Source of the DNA: Acidobacteriaceae bacterium
GTDB lineage: Bacteria; Acidobacteriota; Terriglobia; Terriglobales; Acidobacteriaceae
Reading direction: 5' to 3'
Length of the DNA: 64,000 nt
Assembly: GCA_003151335.1 (NCBI GenBank)
Contig: PLXE01000047.1
Coordinates: 119,928 to 183,927 of the forward strand
Within the stretch, counting starts at the first letter, position 1, and each line of letters opens with the position of its first letter. The notes below the pieces were generated by a model. That model was given only the letters and a program-made list of their open reading frames with translations, did no database searches and was not told the DNA's origin. Below are positions 53,779-63,645 of the stretch, one piece after another. The position numbers and the translations under genes are program-made.

Positions 53779-55215
53779 TCAATCGCCCGCGGCCATTGCG
53801 GGCGCAATGTCTTCAACCCCCACAATGTTGGTCGGATACTTGCCGGTGTAGCAGGCGGTACAGAAGACATGCTCGTCGCCGTTGTCGCCAGCCGCCTTGC
53901 GCAGGCCCTCCAGCGAAAGATATGCCAGCGAGTCGGCGCCGATGTATTCGCGGATTTCCTCCACCGTCTTGTTGGCCGCGATCAACTGGTTCTTGGAAGG
54001 GGTGTCCACTCCGTAGTAACAGGGCGAGACGGTCGGCGGGCAAGAGACGCGAAAGTGTACTTCCTTGGCGCCTGACTCGCGCACCAGGCGAACGATCTTG
54101 CGGCTGGTAGTGCCGCGCACGATGGAATCGTCGATCAGCACCACCCGTTTGTCCTTGAGCACATGGCGCACCGGATTCAGCTTGAGCTTCACGCCAAAGT
54201 CGCGGACGCGCTGCTCCGGCTCGATGAAAGTACGGCCCACGTAGTGGTTGCGGATCAACCCAAACTGGATCGGGATGCCGCTCTGGTAGGAGAAGCCGAG
54301 GGCGGCAGTAACCCCGGAGTCAGGCACGGGAACCACGATATCGGCGTCCACCGGCGATTCCAGCGCGAGCTGGCGGCCCATGGCATCGCGCGTCTGTTGC
54401 ACCGATTTGCCGAATACGATGCTGTCTGGCCGCGAAAAATAAACATGCTCAAAGATGCAGTTCGATTGCGACTGCTGGGCCGCATAGAAGCGCGAATGGA
54501 CCCCTTCTGGTCCAACGATCACTAATTCGCCGGGCTTGACTTCGCGCTCATAGGTGGCTCCGATCAGGTCGAAGGCGCAGGTTTCGGACGCGAAGACAAT
54601 GGTGTCGGGCCGGTGCGCCGCCTCTCCTGAGATGCGGCCCATCGCCAGCGGACGAAAGCCACGAGGATCGCGAGCGGCAAAGATGCGGTCGGGGGTCAGC
54701 ATGACCAGGGAAAACGCGCCTTCTACGCGGCGCAGCGAATCCGCCATGGCGTCCACCAGGGTCTGCTCGCGCGAACGCGCAATAAGGTGCACTAAAACCT
54801 CGGTGTCGCTGGTGGTCTGAAAGATGGAGCCCTGCTGCTCCAGTTGGGCATGCACTTCGTGCGCATTGGTGAGGTTGCCATTGTGCGCCAGCGCAATTTT
54901 GCCCTTATTGCACTCCACCATGATGGGCTGGGCGTTGAGCAGCGCGGAATCGCCCGCGGTCGAGTAGCGGGTGTGACCGATGGCCAGCGAGCCGGGAAGG
55001 CGGGCCAGGGCGTCGGCGGTGAAGATGTCCGACACCAACCCCATGGCTTTGTGCAGTTGAAGTTGCTCGCCGTTGGAGGCCGCGATGCCCGCCGATTCCT
55101 GACCGCGATGTTGCAGTGCGTACAGGCTGAGGTAGGCGAGCTTGGAGGCTTCGGGATGGCCGTAGATGGCCACCACGCCACATTCTTCGCGTAGCTTATC
55201 GGAAGGAATCAGCAT
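53779..55215 (-). CDS. purF: Amidophosphoribosyltransferase
   Basis: The 478-residue product begins MLIPSDKLREECGVVAIYGH. The first 11 residues are a propeptide, and Cys12 is the N-terminal nucleophile after cleavage. The glutaminase domain shows LQHRGQESAGIA and GHTRYSTAG. The phosphoribosyl domain shows VVLIDDSIVRGTTSRKIV. The Cys residues in SNCIF, VSCPP and VFCTACY indicate the Bacillus-type 4Fe-4S form. It makes 5-phosphoribosylamine, the first committed purine step, and lies 47 bases after purL. Confidence 0.96.
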   Translation of the reverse strand: MLIPSDKLREECGVVAIYGHPEASKLAYLSLYALQHRGQESAGIAASNGEQLQLHKAMGLVSDIFTADALARLPGSLAIGHTRYSTAGDSALLNAQPIMVECNKGKIALAHNGNLTNAHEVHAQLEQQGSIFQTTSDTEVLVHLIARSREQTLVDAMADSLRRVEGAFSLVMLTPDRIFAARDPRGFRPLAMGRISGEAAHRPDTIVFASETCAFDLIGATYEREVKPGELVIVGPEGVHSRFYAAQQSQSNCIFEHVYFSRPDSIVFGKSVQQTRDAMGRQLALESPVDADIVVPVPDSGVTAALGFSYQSGIPIQFGLIRNHYVGRTFIEPEQRVRDFGVKLKLNPVRHVLKDKRVVLIDDSIVRGTTSRKIVRLVRESGAKEVHFRVSCPPTVSPCYYGVDTPSKNQLIAANKTVEEIREYIGADSLAYLSLEGLRKAAGDNGDEHVFCTACYTGKYPTNIVGVEDIAPAMAAGD

Positions 55216-55262
55216 CGCTCACCTGTTCGGCAATTTCGAAATCTCGCAACCAAGCTATCGTT

Positions 55263-57641
55263 CTAACTCTTCTGCAATGTGGAAGGAACCAACCGTTCCT
55301 CGGTTTCCACGTGCAGAGCGCGTTCCAAGGCGCCGGCCCATGCATCCTTTAACTCGGAGACGCTTGCTTTGACGGCAGCTTTTCCCTCAACCTGGATCTC
55401 CAACTGATCAGGCCCTGTATTTCCTATTGGTTCTACTGAGAGCCCACATTGTACCGCTATTTGTTTGATTCCTTCGAGGTTTTGCGGGTCGCAGGAAATG
55501 AGCACCCGGCTGGCATCCTCGCCGAAGAGGACGTACTCCGGCACTAACCCATCGGAACTAAGGTTGACCTCAGCGCCGATGCCGTGGGCGAATCCGCACT
55601 CCGCCAGAGTGACCGCAAGCCCGCCTTCCGAGCAGTCTTTCGCCGATTCCAGCAAGCCAGCGCCGATCATCTCGACTATAGCCTTCTGCAGCGCTGCCTC
55701 CTTCTCTAGTTCCAGCGACGGCGGAAAGCCCCAAATCTCGCCCAACAGTTCCTTGGCATACTCGGACGAGCCAAATTCGGCCTCGACGTCCGACGCGTCT
55801 CCCGGCTCCGATCCTCGGATGACGAGCAGGGAGCGTCCCGGCTGGCGGAAATTGGGGCCAACGGCCTTGTGCACGTCTTCGATGATGCCTACGACGCCAA
55901 TCACGGGAGTCGGATAGACACCCTCGCCCAAGGTCTCGTTGTAGAAGCTGACATTGCCCCCGGTGATCGGGGTTTCCAGCTCTTCGCAGGCTTTGGAGAT
56001 GCCATCGACGGTTTGCGAGAACTGCCACATGATTTGCGGCTTCTCGGGATTGCCGAAGTTCAAGCAATTGGTGGCCGCGACCGGGGTTGCGCCAGTGCAG
56101 GCAATGTTGCGGGCCGACTCGGCCACCGCGTGCATGGCGCCCAGCTTGGGATCGAGGTAACACCAGCGGCTATTGCCGTCGAGCGCCATCGCCAGGCCGC
56201 GCTGGGTCCCCTTGATGCGAATCACTCCGCCCTCGCCGCCCGGGCCCTCTACCGTGTTGGTTTGCACCATGGAGTCGTACTGCTGGAACACCCAGCGCTT
56301 GCAGCAGATGTTCGGGCTGGCGAGCAATCGCGTCAGATCGTCGGTGAATTCCGTCTTCTGGCCCAACTCGACGTTCGCCGGAACGTCGCGGGGCACGGGC
56401 GGCTCCCAGCGTTCCAGCGGCCGATGGTAAAGCGGCGCGTCGTCTGTCAGCGCGGCGTTGGGAATTTCGGCGACTACTTTGCCGTGCTCCAATACGCGCA
56501 TGGCGGGCTGATTGATCACGCGCCCGATGGTGACGGCGTCGAGTCCCCACTTCTGGAAGACGCGGAACACTTCGTCCTCGCGGCCTTTTTCGCCCACCAG
56601 CAACATGCGCTCCTGCGATTCGCTCAGCATGATTTCATACGGCGTCATGCCGGTCTCGCGTTGGGGCACAAGATCGAGCTCAATTTCCAGTCCCACACCG
56701 CCGCGCCCGCCCATCTCGCAGGTCGAGCAGGTGAGACCTGCCGCTCCCATGTCCTGGATGCCGACGATCGCGCCGGTCTGCATGGCCTCCAGGCAAGCTT
56801 CGAGCAGCAATTTTTCCAGGAACGGGTCGCCTACCTGCACGTTAGGACGCTTGGCCTCCGACTCTTCGCTGAACTCTTCGCTCGCCATGGTGGCGCCGTG
56901 GATGCCATCCCGGCCGGTCTTGGAGCCGACGTAGATCACCGGATTCCCTTTACCGGCGGCTTTGGCGTAGAAGATCTGGTCGCGGCGAACCAAACCGAGC
57001 GCAAACGCGTTCACCAGCGGATTTCCCGAGTAGCAGCTTTCGAACTTCACCTCGCCGCCCACATTTGGCACGCCAAAGCAGTTTCCGTACGATGCGATAC
57101 CACTCACCACGCCTTCCAGCACGGAGTGGTTCTTGTGCAGCGTGGCCTGGTCAATCGGGGGTGCCCCACCCTTATCGCCCTCATTTGGCGATAGGGTGGG
57201 CTGCGTGATGGGGCCGAAACGCAACGAATCCATGATGGCGACGGGACGCGCACCCATGGTGAAGATGTCGCGCAAGATGCCGCCAACCCCAGTGGCTGCG
57301 CCTTGGAAGGGCTCGATGAACGACGGATGATTGTGCGACTCGATCTTGAAGGCGCAGGCCCAGCCATCGCCGATGTCGATGATGCCCGCATTTTCCCCGG
57401 GTCCCTGCACCACGCGACGGCTGTGCGTGGGCAGCCGCTTCAGGTGCACGCGCGAGGATTTGTACGAGCAGTGTTCGCTCCACATCACGCTGAAAATGCC
57501 CAGCTCGGTGAAGGTTGGCTCGCGGCCCAGCGACTTCAGGATGCGGTCGTATTCTTCCGGCGAAATTCCGTGGTCGCGAAGCACTTCTGGAGTAATGGTG
57601 GGTTCTTTGGCGAGACCGGTGGCGCTATCGATTGGGTGCAT
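55263..57641 (-). CDS. purL: Phosphoribosylformylglycinamidine synthase, small-type PurL
   Basis: The 792-residue product is the PurL ATPase subunit type, with [37 protein letters not shown] and [18 protein letters not shown]. It converts FGAR to FGAM with PurQ/PurS-supplied ammonia. It is longer than many relatives. Part of the excess is an insertion after DSLRFGPIT ([18 protein letters not shown]) encoded by a palindrome at 57163-57201. The start ATG has no clear Shine-Dalgarno sequence. purF follows on the same strand. Confidence 0.95.
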   Translation of the reverse strand: MHPIDSATGLAKEPTITPEVLRDHGISPEEYDRILKSLGREPTFTELGIFSVMWSEHCSYKSSRVHLKRLPTHSRRVVQGPGENAGIIDIGDGWACAFKIESHNHPSFIEPFQGAATGVGGILRDIFTMGARPVAIMDSLRFGPITQPTLSPNEGDKGGAPPIDQATLHKNHSVLEGVVSGIASYGNCFGVPNVGGEVKFESCYSGNPLVNAFALGLVRRDQIFYAKAAGKGNPVIYVGSKTGRDGIHGATMASEEFSEESEAKRPNVQVGDPFLEKLLLEACLEAMQTGAIVGIQDMGAAGLTCSTCEMGGRGGVGLEIELDLVPQRETGMTPYEIMLSESQERMLLVGEKGREDEVFRVFQKWGLDAVTIGRVINQPAMRVLEHGKVVAEIPNAALTDDAPLYHRPLERWEPPVPRDVPANVELGQKTEFTDDLTRLLASPNICCKRWVFQQYDSMVQTNTVEGPGGEGGVIRIKGTQRGLAMALDGNSRWCYLDPKLGAMHAVAESARNIACTGATPVAATNCLNFGNPEKPQIMWQFSQTVDGISKACEELETPITGGNVSFYNETLGEGVYPTPVIGVVGIIEDVHKAVGPNFRQPGRSLLVIRGSEPGDASDVEAEFGSSEYAKELLGEIWGFPPSLELEKEAALQKAIVEMIGAGLLESAKDCSEGGLAVTLAECGFAHGIGAEVNLSSDGLVPEYVLFGEDASRVLISCDPQNLEGIKQIAVQCGLSVEPIGNTGPDQLEIQVEGKAAVKASVSELKDAWAGALERALHVETEERLVPSTLQKS
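57163..57201. repeat. Palindrome inserted in frame within purL
   Basis: GCCCCACCCTTATCGCC and GGCGATAGGGTGGGC form a near-perfect inverted repeat with a 7-base loop (one bulged base). It encodes the unusual [11 protein letters not shown] segment of PurL without breaking the frame. Related CCACCC...GGGTGG hairpins occur at 23937-23962. Confidence 0.65.
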
Positions 57642-57704
57642 GGCGAGGAAGGAAGTTCTATTGTCGCACGCGCCATCGGCTTAGGGAAGGACTTCAGCAG
57701 CGCC

Positions 57705-58151
57705 CTACTCCTCCGCTTCGCGCCACTGGTAGCCGCAAGCCAGGCATTTCCAGCGATGCGTCTCCGGTGCCGGAGGCCCGGGGAATGGCATGGCTGCCGA
57801 CCATAAAGCGATCTGACGCGGGTTCGCGCCCGCTACTTCGCGAATCTCCAGCGATTCGCACTCCGGACAACAGGCGACTTCTTCCATGCCTTCGTCATCG
57901 CCGCCTTCCGTCTCTACTTCGCCGGATTCTTCCGGTTCGAAGTCGTCGAGGACCTCCAGCGCGCGCACCATCTGGCTGTCGGGCACCTGCAGGCGGATGC
58001 CGCCCAGGGCCATGCCCATGTGCCAATTCATGGCATGCATGTTCTCGTCGCACACGAAGGCTGAAATCCCGGCAGAGATCAGCTTGCCCTGCGCCAGTTT
58101 GGCTTCGCCAAGGGTCAGGAACTTCGCAATGGTGACCGGTTCATCCGACAT
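57705..58151 (-). CDS. DUF2007-type protein with C-terminal zinc ribbon
   Basis: The 148-residue product starts with a DUF2007-like (putative signal-transducing) domain (TIAKFLTLGEAKLAQGKLIS, IRLQVPDSQMVRALEVLDDF). A highly acidic linker (EESGEVETEGGDDEGMEE) follows, then a split four-Cys site CCPECES...WKCLACGYQW, probably zinc-binding. The biochemical role is unknown. It sits between Gfo/Idh and purL on the same strand with short gaps (21 and 63 bases). Confidence 0.78.
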   Translation of the reverse strand: MSDEPVTIAKFLTLGEAKLAQGKLISAGISAFVCDENMHAMNWHMGMALGGIRLQVPDSQMVRALEVLDDFEPEESGEVETEGGDDEGMEEVACCPECESLEIREVAGANPRQIALWSAAMPFPGPPAPETHRWKCLACGYQWREAEE

Positions 58152-58172
58152 CGGGGATTGGAGAAGCGTAGG

Positions 58173-59222
58173 CTAGCTCGGCGTGCGAGTCAACTCCGCC
58201 AAATGCACGCGGCGGCTGTGTTCCGCAATGGCCTCGACCACCTGCATGGCCAGGGCGAGGACCCGGCGGCCATCTTCCAACGTTACCTCGGGCCGGGAGC
58301 GCTCGCGCACCGCGCGCAGGAAGCTGTCCAACTCCGCGCGCAGCGGTTCCTGCTGCGCAACTGCCGGCCTGAACGGTGTGATACCCGGAAGGGCGCTGGC
58401 GGCAATGCTTGCCGGATTGAATGGATCCATGCCGGCCGGATCGGGCGATAAGTCGTCCACCGTCAGCACCAGCACATCCTGCCGCGAATAGTCGAGCGAG
58501 ACGTATTGCCGTGGCTGGAAGAAGCGCAGCTTGCGGACCCGCTCGGTGCTGACGCGGCTGGCGGTGAAGTTGGCCACGCAGCCTGACTCGAATTCCATGC
58601 GCACGTTGGCGATGTCAACCTTCTGGGAGAGAATCGGCAAGCCCACCGCGCGGACCTCCTTGACCGGCGATTGCGCGAACGCGAGCACGATGTCGAGATC
58701 GTGGATCATCAGGTCGAGGACCACGTCGATGTCGAGCGAGCGCGGGCTGAACACGCTGAGGCGGTGCACTTCAAAAAACATGGGCTTTGTGAGCAACGGG
58801 AAGGTGGCGCGCACCGCGGGATTGAAACGCTCGAGATGTCCGGCCTGTGCGATCCGGCCATGCCGGTCTGCTACGGCAATTAGCTCATCCGCCTCGGCCA
58901 CGGTAGTTGCCAGCGGCTTTTCAATCAGGACGTCAACGCCGTTCTGCATCAAGTGCCGCGCGACTTCGAGGTGAGCAGCGGTGGGCACCGCAACTGAACA
59001 CGCCTGCACTCCAGCGGCAATCAATTCGTCGATCGACCGAAACGCGGAAGTGCCGAACTCGGTGGCGACTGTTTGTGCGCGCGCGAAGTCGGTGTCCACG
59101 ATCCCGACGAATTCGACATTCTGCGACGGATCGGCTTGAAGGTCACGATAGACGCGCGCGTGATTGCGGCCGAAGGCCCCGGCGCCGACGACTCCGGCGC
59201 GCAGGGCGTCGTTGCTCTGCAT
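58173..59222 (-). CDS. Gfo/Idh/MocA-family oxidoreductase
   Basis: The 349-residue product has the N-terminal Rossmann motif AGVVGAGAFGRNHARVYRDL, VAVPTAAHLEVARHLMQNGV and DVLIEKPLATTVAEADELI, with the catalytic EKP. The C-terminal alpha/beta domain is normal. It oxidises or reduces a sugar or inositol derivative with NAD(P), and the substrate is not identifiable. ATG 59222 gives the family start, and the longer frame adds 27 unrelated residues. A MITE-like element lies about 100 bases upstream. Confidence 0.87.
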   Translation of the reverse strand: MQSNDALRAGVVGAGAFGRNHARVYRDLQADPSQNVEFVGIVDTDFARAQTVATEFGTSAFRSIDELIAAGVQACSVAVPTAAHLEVARHLMQNGVDVLIEKPLATTVAEADELIAVADRHGRIAQAGHLERFNPAVRATFPLLTKPMFFEVHRLSVFSPRSLDIDVVLDLMIHDLDIVLAFAQSPVKEVRAVGLPILSQKVDIANVRMEFESGCVANFTASRVSTERVRKLRFFQPRQYVSLDYSRQDVLVLTVDDLSPDPAGMDPFNPASIAASALPGITPFRPAVAQQEPLRAELDSFLRAVRERSRPEVTLEDGRRVLALAMQVVEAIAEHSRRVHLAELTRTPS

Positions 59223-59319
59223 ACTAGGATTCTCGCGTATCAGCGTGCTATTAGGCAAAGGAGATGTGCCTGGCACCTTATCTGGGACTGCGCGGCGCTC
59301 CATCCCAAAGCGTGAAACA

Positions 59320-59451
59320 AGAAGCTATCTCATAAATCGGTTTGTATCAGGGCACGGCTTCAGCCGTGCCGCAAATGGCCCGTTACGGATTGGGCTTTAG
59401 CCCCTGAGGTACTTCGCTTTGGGCCGCTCCGGTATTTATGAGATGGCTTCT
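59320..59451. mobile_element. 132-bp MITE-like element with 20-bp terminal inverted repeats
   Basis: The left end AGAAGCTATCTCATAAATCG is matched by the inverted right end CGGTATTTATGAGATGGCTT plus CT. Inside are GGCACGGCTTCAGCCGTGCC and GGGCTTTAGCCC palindromes. It encodes nothing. A truncated relative lies at about 20049-20083, and a shared internal palindrome lies at 33722-33867. Confidence 0.75.
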
Positions 59452-59487
59452 GCTTAATGTTGGAACTCTGCCAAGCCGTCGTGGAAA

Positions 59488-61395
59488 TTATTTGGCGGCA
59501 GGCGACGCTTCAATCCAGTTTGGCACGCCGCTGCCCGCCTCTTGCGACTCGACTTTGAAGTTCTGCACCACACCACGATAGAGCAGCACGGCACAAATCG
59601 CCGAACCAAGCAGCAGAAGAATTCCCGTCGCAGGCTGATGCAGCAGTATCTTCCCCGTTCCGAAAAGGCACATGTAAACCATGGTGCAGCCGAGGGCCCA
59701 AGCACCCAGATTGCTGCCGAGGTCCCGGTGTCCCACAATGTCGGTCGCTTGCGCGGCGATGCGCTTCCAACCGCGGACATCGGGCCGCACGTGGCGATAG
59801 AAACGCAACAGGACTTGGTCCGGCTCAGGCTTCGTCAGCAGCGTCACCGTGAGCCACACGATCGTCGTCACAACAGTAGTCGCCAATGCGCCCTTCGCAA
59901 AAACCAGCGAGCTGGCGCCGCTGAACGGCTGCCAACGTTTCAGAATGACGGTGATGAGCAGGGAACAAGCCATGGCGGAAATCTCGCTCCAGGCATTGAT
60001 CCGCCACCAATACCAGCGCAGGATGTACACCGCGCCAGTGCCGGCGCCAATCTGCAGCACCACCTGCCATCCCGACGCGATGGAGCTGAGCTGCACTGAC
60101 ACCCAGGCAGACACGATGACCAGCAACACCGTGCACAACCGCGAAACCAACACGTAGTGGTTTTCCGAGGCGCTTTGATGCACGAACCTGCGATAGAAGT
60201 CCGAGACCAGGTAGGAGGCGCCCCAGTTCAGTTGCGTGGCGATCGTGGACATGAAGGCAGCCAGGAATCCCGCAATCGCAATCCCGCGATACTGGTGCGG
60301 GAGATGCGAGTTCAGCACCATCATGTAACCGCTCTCGGGATGCTGCAGCCCAGGGTACAGGACGACGACAGCGAGTCCGGTGATGATCCACGGCCACGGG
60401 CGAATGGCATAATGCGCGATGTTGAACCACAAAACCGAGAGCAGCCCCTGCTTCTCGTCGCGCGCGCTGAAGATACGCTGCGCGATATAGCCGCCGCCGC
60501 CCGGCTCCGCGCCCGGATACCAGAACGCCCACCACTGCAGCCCGATGAATACCAGGAAGCTGGCCACCGGAACCATCCACAGCGGCTCGGCGGTGAGGCC
60601 TCGCGAAAATTCGGGGAAGAAGCCGAGGGGATTGGCGGCATTTGCGCCCTCGGCGGCCTGCATTCTGCGCAAGCTTTCGAGCATGGCCGTCATGCCGCCG
60701 CAGGCAACCACTGCGAAATACGCGACCGCAATGACGATCGTCATCTTCAGCACGAACTGGAACAGGTCCGTCCATAGCACTCCCCAGAGCCCGCCGATCG
60801 CGACGTATAGCCCGGTAAATGGAATCAGGAAGAAGACGCAGATGGCGAGCGCCGCACCGTCGTTGCCGCTCCACACCGGGCCGAAATGCGCGCTCATGAA
60901 GCGGCTGATGTTGGCCAGCATCGGGGTATTCGCCAGCGTGGTGCCGACGATGCTGGTCATCGCCTTCGTCACCCATCCCAGGATGACGCAGTTCATCAGC
61001 AGGCCAAGGTAGATGGCGCGAAATCCGCGAAGGAATGCGGCCGGCTTGCCGGAGTAGCGAATCTCGGCAAACTGCACATCGGTCAGCAGGCGCGAGCGGC
61101 GCCACAGCCGGGCGAACAGGAAGACCGTCATCATGCCCGACAACAGGAAGCCCCACCACAGCCAGTTCCCGGAGATTCCCTGCGTGTAAACCAGCCCGGT
61201 GACTACCAGAGGAGTGTCGGCAGCGAACGTGGTGGCCACCATGGAGGTCCCGGCCAGCCACCAGTTCACCTTGCGGCCAGAGACGAAGTAGTCGTCAACG
61301 CTGCGCCCGGAGCGGCGACGAAACCACAGCCCCATGATGAGCGTGATCGCGAGATAGCCGACGATGGCGGTCCAATCGAGGAGGGTGAAGCTCAT
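59488..61395 (-). CDS. Sodium:solute symporter (SSS family)
   Basis: The 635-residue product has about thirteen to fifteen membrane helices in the LeuT-like SSS pattern: LLDWTAIVGYLAITLIMGLW, then SGRSVDDYFVSGRKVNWWLA, the sodium-site region GTSMVATTFAADTPLVVTGL and ASYLVSDFYRRFV. It imports an organic solute with Na+. SGLT-like sugar or other substrates are possible, and the adjacent Gfo/Idh oxidoreductase hints at a sugar or polyol but does not prove it. The C terminus is extended with two further helices. Confidence 0.88.
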   Translation of the reverse strand: MSFTLLDWTAIVGYLAITLIMGLWFRRRSGRSVDDYFVSGRKVNWWLAGTSMVATTFAADTPLVVTGLVYTQGISGNWLWWGFLLSGMMTVFLFARLWRRSRLLTDVQFAEIRYSGKPAAFLRGFRAIYLGLLMNCVILGWVTKAMTSIVGTTLANTPMLANISRFMSAHFGPVWSGNDGAALAICVFFLIPFTGLYVAIGGLWGVLWTDLFQFVLKMTIVIAVAYFAVVACGGMTAMLESLRRMQAAEGANAANPLGFFPEFSRGLTAEPLWMVPVASFLVFIGLQWWAFWYPGAEPGGGGYIAQRIFSARDEKQGLLSVLWFNIAHYAIRPWPWIITGLAVVVLYPGLQHPESGYMMVLNSHLPHQYRGIAIAGFLAAFMSTIATQLNWGASYLVSDFYRRFVHQSASENHYVLVSRLCTVLLVIVSAWVSVQLSSIASGWQVVLQIGAGTGAVYILRWYWWRINAWSEISAMACSLLITVILKRWQPFSGASSLVFAKGALATTVVTTIVWLTVTLLTKPEPDQVLLRFYRHVRPDVRGWKRIAAQATDIVGHRDLGSNLGAWALGCTMVYMCLFGTGKILLHQPATGILLLLGSAICAVLLYRGVVQNFKVESQEAGSGVPNWIEASPAAK

Positions 61396-61893
61396 GGCAG
61401 ATTGCTTACTCGAAGTGGCTGAAGGCTTCTACCGTCGAATTTCAAAATGCGGCCCACCCTAAGATATTGGCGGAAGCGTGTGCGAGTCGAACGCACCATT
61501 GACACCGCAAGGCGCCAATCGTCGGTTTTGAAGATATGTAGTCCCACATCCCTGTTGTGCGGACTCAACAACTTAGCTTCACGATATGTCGTGCTATTCG
61601 GGCTGAATTGTGCAACTCGGCACGCAACTATGCAACCAAATATGCAACCCGTCGTGCCGAGTTGACTCCCGGTATTTGACTCGTGGTTCGCCGGTTTTTC
61701 TCATTTGCGGAAACCTGCCCTCAAGCATCGGCGGCAGATTGCACGATTCGGCAGCGCACCACCAACTGGATGATGCGGCGGTGGAATCCGACGATTGCCA
61801 TCAGACCTCTTGAGTCAATGATCCGCTGATGCGCGGAACTTCCGGCAACCTGCATTCATCCAATCGGGCAATGCTGAAGATTGAGGTACAAAA
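61396..61893. other. Intergenic region with a 12-bp inverted repeat
   Basis: No gene is supported in this 498-base stretch. The most marked structure is the inverted repeat at 61613-61664, annotated separately. The region separates the symporter from the broken RES toxin gene. Confidence 0.5.
61613..61664. repeat. 12-bp perfect inverted repeat enclosing direct repeats
   Basis: CAACTCGGCACG (61613-61624) and CGTGCCGAGTTG (61653-61664) are perfect inverses. The 28-base centre contains the tandem motif ATGCAACC twice. It could be a transposon end, recombination site or operator. Confidence 0.5.
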
Positions 61894-62590
61894 ATGGGAA
61901 GAATGAAAGATCTTTTGATCCAACAGCAAGAACAGGGCTGGAGTTTCGTCGGTAAGAACGTCTGCGCCCAATGTTTTACCGATATGGTAATCAGGGATTT
62001 CGTGACGGCCAGAACGACGACGAATGAGTGCGACTACTGCGGACGCTCTGGCGAGCAGCCCATCGCCGCTCCCATCGACGATGTGCTCGAACTGATGGCG
62101 GAAGGACTGTCCGTAGAGTGGGGTGATGCAGTTGACGAACTGCCCTACGAGTCCGCAGAAGGTGGCTATCAGGGAAAGGCATATGACACGTGGGAGTTCT
62201 TTGACGATGTTGTTGGCTTTCCAAGCGAAAACGACGGAGTGCGAGAAGATATTGTCTCAGCGTTTCGAGGTCGCCTGTGCTGCCAGCGAAATTACTTTAG
62301 TCTCAGCGAGCAAGACAAGCTGTTGATCGGGTGGGAAGAATTCTGCGATGAGGTGAAACATCAGCGTCGGTATTTCTTCTTCAATACAGGGAAACGCCAA
62401 CTCCATCGGAGGTTTTACGCGAAATCGCTGGTCTTGTTGATGAGTTGGGCCTAGTTAAGACCATTGCCCCTGGTCATGTTTTCGCCCGCGCTCGAAACTG
62501 CGACCCGAAGAGTCCGTTTACGACAGCAGCCGACCTGGGCTCGGCCCCGGTTGAGAAGGCTGTGTGCTCGAATCGTATGAGTCCGTCCGT
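61894..62590 (+). pseudogene. Frameshifted, truncated RES-domain toxin gene with HEPN/RES-type N-terminal domain
   Basis: Frame 1 gives 186 residues with a Cys-pair N-terminal domain (KNVCAQCFTDMVIRDFV, NECDYCGRSGEQ) and VKHQRRYFFFNTG, as in HEPN/RES_NTD proteins. A lost G in the run 62389-62391 breaks the frame. Restoring one base joins it to ETPTPSEVLREIAGLVDELG, APGHVFARARN and LGSAPVEKAVCSNRMSPS, the start of a RES (NAD-degrading) domain. Similarity ends right after NRMSP near 62587, so the rest of the domain is gone. GAGG precedes the start ATG. The 1-base shift could be an assembly error, but the truncation would remain. Confidence 0.72.
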
Positions 62591-63312
62591 CGAACTCTCG
62601 CATCACTTGGATGGCATGCTGCACGTCTATCGCGGAGACCACCTGCTCCTCGCCCTGCCTCTGCCGCTCCAAGAACACGCCCAACGCCGCCCTGCGCCTT
62701 TCAGCACCGCGCAGAAACGAAAAACCCCGATGCCTCGCATCTACAACCTCTCCGGCCGCCCTGCTTTAGCGGCCGTTACTTAAACGATAAGGGGGTGACA
62801 GAGTCTCGTTGCAGTTAACTGATATCCCTACCGCGACAGTAATGCAAAGCTGCAATCTGTCAGTTGGCGCAAAATCACCCTCGCATGAGCGGAGAAATGG
62901 CGATACTCCGCGAGAACCCTCCGGAGCCGGATTCCTCCCGAGTGACGGCAAACCAGAAGTAATCCCGCTTCATTCGTGAGCAGCGGCCGCCACTAAGCCG
63001 TAAGACGACCTTCATCTTGATCTCTTGGTTCGTGCCAGATTCCTAGCCGCCAAAGTTGTTAGCGGGAATATCGATGATCACGACCCCCGGTCCTTTAGTA
63101 CTGCTCGTAAATGGATTCCAGCGCGGAATACTGCGGAGTATCCAACTCGCTTCTTTGCGAAAATCTTCCCCTTCTTCCGAGTTACCATTCAGCGCCGAAC
63201 TCTGCCAAGCGCTAGTGCTTCGCAACGCTTCCTGCCTTCTGATCGGGGATACCCATCTCTGTGCGGTTCGCTCAAGGTCAAGCCCCCGGGGTGAGACGAA
63301 TAGGGTCCCAGC
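62591..63312. other. Region without supported gene downstream of the RES remnant
   Basis: After the RES similarity ends the sequence changes character. Short frames on both strands lack family resemblance, and none has a convincing start. A small GGCCGC...GCGGCC inverted repeat lies at 62754-62774. It may be the flank of a deletion that removed the toxin's 3' half. Confidence 0.4.
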
Positions 63313-63645
63313 CTAATCGCGGTCGTGATCGTGCTCGTCCCAATCGCGCACCTGGTGCCAGCGGTGCTCGTGTTCATCCCACCATTGGTGACGCTCGCGC
63401 CAGCAACGCTCCCGCGCCTGGTGCAATTCGCGGCGCTCGTGGTTTGCCTGCTTGCTCCTGCGTCCATGACGATTGATGGCTTCGTGCAGTTCATGCTCCG
63501 CATGCACGACACGGCGCTGGCACCTGTCGGCACCTTCCGCATGAAGGCATGGCATTGCGGTGAAGAAGAACATCGCTGCGAGAAGGCCCGCTGACAGAAG
63601 CGATCTTCTTGGGGCCAAAGTAGACAGCTCTTGCGTGTTTTTCAT
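63313..63645 (-). CDS. Small secreted His/Arg/Glu-rich protein
   Basis: The 110-residue product has a signal peptide (RRSLLSAGLLAAMFFFTAMP to about residue 36). The mature helix-forming chain is extremely rich in His, Arg and Glu (for example RCQRRVVHAEHELHEAINRH and HQWWDEHEHRWHQVRDW). It has two Cys. It could bind metal or form a charged coiled coil in the periplasm, but no family is recognised. ATG 63645 follows GAGG. Confidence 0.7.
   Translation of the reverse strand: MKNTQELSTLAPRRSLLSAGLLAAMFFFTAMPCLHAEGADRCQRRVVHAEHELHEAINRHGRRSKQANHERRELHQARERCWRERHQWWDEHEHRWHQVRDWDEHDHDRD

Noticed and set aside
59825..61261. 478-residue minus-strand frame inside the symporter gene
   Set aside because: It overlaps a clear SSS transporter in another frame and is Arg/His-rich, typical of out-of-frame high-GC translation.
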